Part shown: positions 61,907-64,000 of the stretch, in pieces
How positions within the stretch are numbered: the first letter of the stretch is position 1
How the letters are laid out: each line of letters opens with the position of its first letter
Assembly: GCF_900143095.1 (NCBI RefSeq)
Contig: NZ_FRDA01000007.1
Coordinates: 249,803-313,802, forward strand
DNA length: 64,000 nt
Direction: 5' to 3'
From: Pseudomonas asturiensis
GTDB lineage: Bacteria > Pseudomonadota > Gammaproteobacteria > Pseudomonadales > Pseudomonadaceae
The notes under the pieces: generated by a model
Database searches by the model: none
What the model was told of the DNA's origin: nothing
What the model saw: only the letters and a program-made list of their open reading frames with translations
Made by a program: the position numbers and the translations under genes

Positions 61907-63649
61907 TTGGATGCCACGACCATCAACAGCCTGTTCCTGATCGGCGCGTTGCTGGTAACGGCGAGCATTCTGGTCAGTTCTCTTTCTTCACGCCTGGGCA
62001 TCCCGATTCTGGTCATCATCCTTGCGGTGGGCATGGTCGCGGGCGTGGATGGCGGCGGCATCATCTTCGACAACTACGCCACGGCCTATCTGGTGGGCAA
62101 CCTGGCACTGGCGGTCATTCTGCTCGATGGCGGCCTGCGAACGCGGGTCGCGAGTTTCCGTGTGGCGCTCTGGCCCGCCCTGTCGCTGGCGACCGTCGGG
62201 GTGTTGATCACTACGGTGCTGACGGGCATGGTCGCCGCCTGGCTGTTCAACCTGAACATGATTCAGGGCCTGCTGATCGGCGCCATCGTCGGATCCACCG
62301 ACGCGGCGGCCGTGTTCTCGCTGCTCGGCGGCAAGGGACTTAACGAACGGGTCACGGCGAGTCTGGAAATCGAATCCGGCAGCAACGACCCGATGGCGGT
62401 GTTTCTGACCGTGACCCTGATCGGCATGCTCGCCAGCGGTCAGACCGGCCTGCACTGGGGGCTGCTGGGGCACCTTATTCAGGAATTCGGCATCGGCGCG
62501 ATCATCGGTCTGGGCGGCGGCTGGATCATGTTGCAACTGGTCAACCGCATCAATCTGGCCGCGGGCCTGTATCCGATTCTGGTCATCGCCGGCGGTCTGG
62601 CGATCTTTGCCCTGACCAACGCCATCCACGGCAGTGGCTTTCTGGCGGTCTACCTGTGCGGTCTGGTGCTGGGCAACCGGCCGATCCGCAGCCGCCATGG
62701 CATTCTGCACATGCTCGACGGCATGGCCTGGCTGGCACAGATCGGCATGTTCCTGGTGCTGGGGTTGCTGGTCACGCCGCACGACCTGCTGCCTATCGCC
62801 ATTCCGGCGCTGGGTCTGGCGCTGTGGATGATTCTGGTGGCACGGCCATTGTCGGTCATGGTCGGCCTGCTGCCGTTCAAGGCGTTTCATGGTCGCGAGA
62901 AGGCCTTCATCGCCTGGGTCGGCCTTCGCGGCGCGGTGCCGATCATTCTCGCTGTGTTCCCGCTGATGGCCGGGCTGCCCAACGCGCAACTGTACTTCAA
63001 CCTCGCGTTCTTCATCGTGCTGGTCTCGCTGCTCCTGCAAGGCACCAGCCTGCCGTGGATGGCGAAACTGCTGAAGGTCACGGTTCCGCCCGATCCTGCG
63101 CCGATTTCCCGCGCTGCCCTTGAAGTCCATGTCACCAGCGAATGGGAGCTGTTCGTCTATCGTCTGGGCGCAGAAAAGTGGTGCATCGGCGCGGCGCTGC
63201 GTGAACTGAAAATGCCTGAAGGCACGCGCATTGCGGCACTGTTTCGTGGCCAGCAACTGCTTCACCCCTCCGGCAGTACCACGCTGGAAGTGGGCGACCT
63301 GCTCTGCGTGATCGGCCACGAACACGACCTGCCCGCACTGGGCAAACTGTTCAGCCAGGCTCCGCAACGCGGTCTGGACCTGCGCTTCTTCGGCGACTTC
63401 GTGCTCGAAGGCGACGCGCAACTGGGCGCGGTGGCAGCGCTTTATGGTCTGAAACTCGATGGCCTTGACCCCGGCATGCCGCTCAGTCAGTTCATCGTGC
63501 AGAAGAACCGTGGCGAGCCGGTGATCGGTGACCAGATCGAATGGAATGGAACTATTTGGACAGTTGCCGTCATGGACGGGAACAAGATCCAGAAAGTGGG
63601 CGTCAAATTCCCCGAAGGAAGCCGCCCGGGTCCCGGATTGTTCCTTTAA
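61907..63649 (+). CDS. cvrA: K+/H+ antiporter of the CvrA/NhaP2 type
   Basis: 580 residues from a TTG at 61907 with GGAG at 61895-61898; an ATG 18 codons upstream would add an unlikely basic leader. About 12 membrane segments (1-390) with the CPA1 motifs [14 protein letters not shown] and [13 protein letters not shown], the ND pair being the ion site. A TrkA_C-like regulatory domain (about 395-480, [16 protein letters not shown] and [10 protein letters not shown]) and a C-terminal CorC/HlyC-like domain follow. It exchanges K+ for H+ at the inner membrane and may aid growth at low osmolarity. Followed by mscK after 23 bp. Confidence 0.9.
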   Translation: MDATTINSLFLIGALLVTASILVSSLSSRLGIPILVIILAVGMVAGVDGGGIIFDNYATAYLVGNLALAVILLDGGLRTRVASFRVALWPALSLATVGVLITTVLTGMVAAWLFNLNMIQGLLIGAIVGSTDAAAVFSLLGGKGLNERVTASLEIESGSNDPMAVFLTVTLIGMLASGQTGLHWGLLGHLIQEFGIGAIIGLGGGWIMLQLVNRINLAAGLYPILVIAGGLAIFALTNAIHGSGFLAVYLCGLVLGNRPIRSRHGILHMLDGMAWLAQIGMFLVLGLLVTPHDLLPIAIPALGLALWMILVARPLSVMVGLLPFKAFHGREKAFIAWVGLRGAVPIILAVFPLMAGLPNAQLYFNLAFFIVLVSLLLQGTSLPWMAKLLKVTVPPDPAPISRAALEVHVTSEWELFVYRLGAEKWCIGAALRELKMPEGTRIAALFRGQQLLHPSGSTTLEVGDLLCVIGHEHDLPALGKLFSQAPQRGLDLRFFGDFVLEGDAQLGAVAALYGLKLDGLDPGMPLSQFIVQKNRGEPVIGDQIEWNGTIWTVAVMDGNKIQKVGVKFPEGSRPGPGLFL

Positions 63650-63672
63650 ACTGCCCACCCACACGTACCATC

Positions 63673-64000
63673 ATGCGACCGGTGTCTATGTTTTCCCTGC
63701 GCTCCCTTTGTGCTGCCACACTGTTTACGCTTTGTCTTTCCACCTTCCCTGCGCTGGCTGCAGACCCGCCCACCCGCGAAGCCGTGCAGCAAAGTCTGGA
63801 CAAGATCGCCGACCGCAAGCTGCCGGATGCCGATCAGAAAGCGCTGCAACAGGTCCTCGAACAGACCCTGGGGTTTCTGGCCAGCAAGCAGGACAGCGAA
63901 CAGAAGCTGACTGCGCTCAAGCAGCAGCTCAATCAGGCACCCAAGCAGACCGCCGACAATCAGCGTGAGCTGAGCCGGCTCAAGGAAAGCAAGGTGGTTG
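63673..64000 (+). CDS. mscK: MscK (KefA) potassium-dependent mechanosensitive channel, N-terminal part
   Basis: 109 residues are visible before the window edge. A signal sequence (MRPVSMFSLRSLCAATLFTL with cleavage after ALA) precedes a Gln-rich periplasmic coiled coil. The beginning matches the remembered MscK N-terminus in layout, and the gene follows the antiporter as in P. aeruginosa. ATG 63688 is an alternative start. The channel domain lies outside the window, so the identity is by position and N-terminus. Confidence 0.7.
   Translation, partial: MRPVSMFSLRSLCAATLFTLCLSTFPALAADPPTREAVQQSLDKIADRKLPDADQKALQQVLEQTLGFLASKQDSEQKLTALKQQLNQAPKQTADNQRELSRLKESKVV

Noticed and set aside
61988..63664. 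A 558-codon minus-strand frame opposite the antiporter
   Set aside because: Very rich in His, Gln, Arg and Asp as expected for the complement of a membrane protein; not a gene.

Overview
The window is a gene-dense, high-GC stretch of a Pseudomonas chromosome, most likely of the P. syringae group. The evidence is the waaF-waaC-waaG-waaP-wapP-wapQ core lipopolysaccharide operon, the glnE-aceE-aceF-dipA-msrA-rlmJ block, choline/betaine genes laid out as gbdR ... cbcXWV-betIBA, and several 86-90 bp REPIN-type inverted repeats built on GTGGGAG ends. Protein names rest on motif recognition and remembered family sequences; no search was run.

Layout. (1) 1-130: the tail of an unidentified gene. (2) 158-7141, minus strand: a tightly overlapping operon for the inner core of LPS (two heptosyltransferases, one GT4 glycosyltransferase, four small-kinase-like proteins). 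(3) 7271-15039: glnE (nitrogen control) and the divergent aceE/aceF pyruvate dehydrogenase genes, with two palindromic operators ahead of aceE and a long hairpin between aceE and aceF. (4) 15458-19842: dipA-like c-di-GMP phosphodiesterase, msrA, rlmJ. (5) 19843-23574: a structured leader with a DUF3077-type small protein, another small protein, a ZapA-like/TIGR02449-like pair and a chemoreceptor. (6) 23644-33068: quaternary-amine module: GbdR regulator, Cbc ABC transporter, BetI repressor and the two enzymes that turn choline into glycine betaine. (7) 33369-48467: housekeeping and accessory genes: a TldD/PmbA-like pair with an MdtD-like exporter, DbpA helicase, flavoprotein, YccS-like membrane protein, periplasmic binding protein, GNAT, YgjP-like peptidase, a REC-PAS-GGDEF-EAL protein and a PL7 alginate lyase. 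(8) 48551-54440: the divergent putP/putA proline module with an array of GGTTGCACC-type operators. (9) 54648-56450: acyl-CoA dehydrogenase. (10) 56459-61667: two tandem, paralogous 842- and 864-residue proteins with an R-S-ExE ADP-ribosyltransferase-like C-terminus. (11) 61907-64000: CvrA-type K+/H+ antiporter and the start of mscK.

From memory of the P. aeruginosa PAO1 map, dipA-msrA-rlmJ-acyl-CoA dehydrogenase-antiporter-mscK are consecutive there (PA5017-PA5022). Here about 35 kb of osmoprotectant, proline and other genes lies between rlmJ and the acyl-CoA dehydrogenase, and the two toxin-like genes lie between the dehydrogenase and the antiporter. The strongest candidates for something undescribed are the tandem ADP-ribosyltransferase-like proteins and the switch-like RNA leader in front of the DUF3077 gene.

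No rRNA, tRNA, CRISPR array, phage integrase or insertion-sequence transposase was seen.
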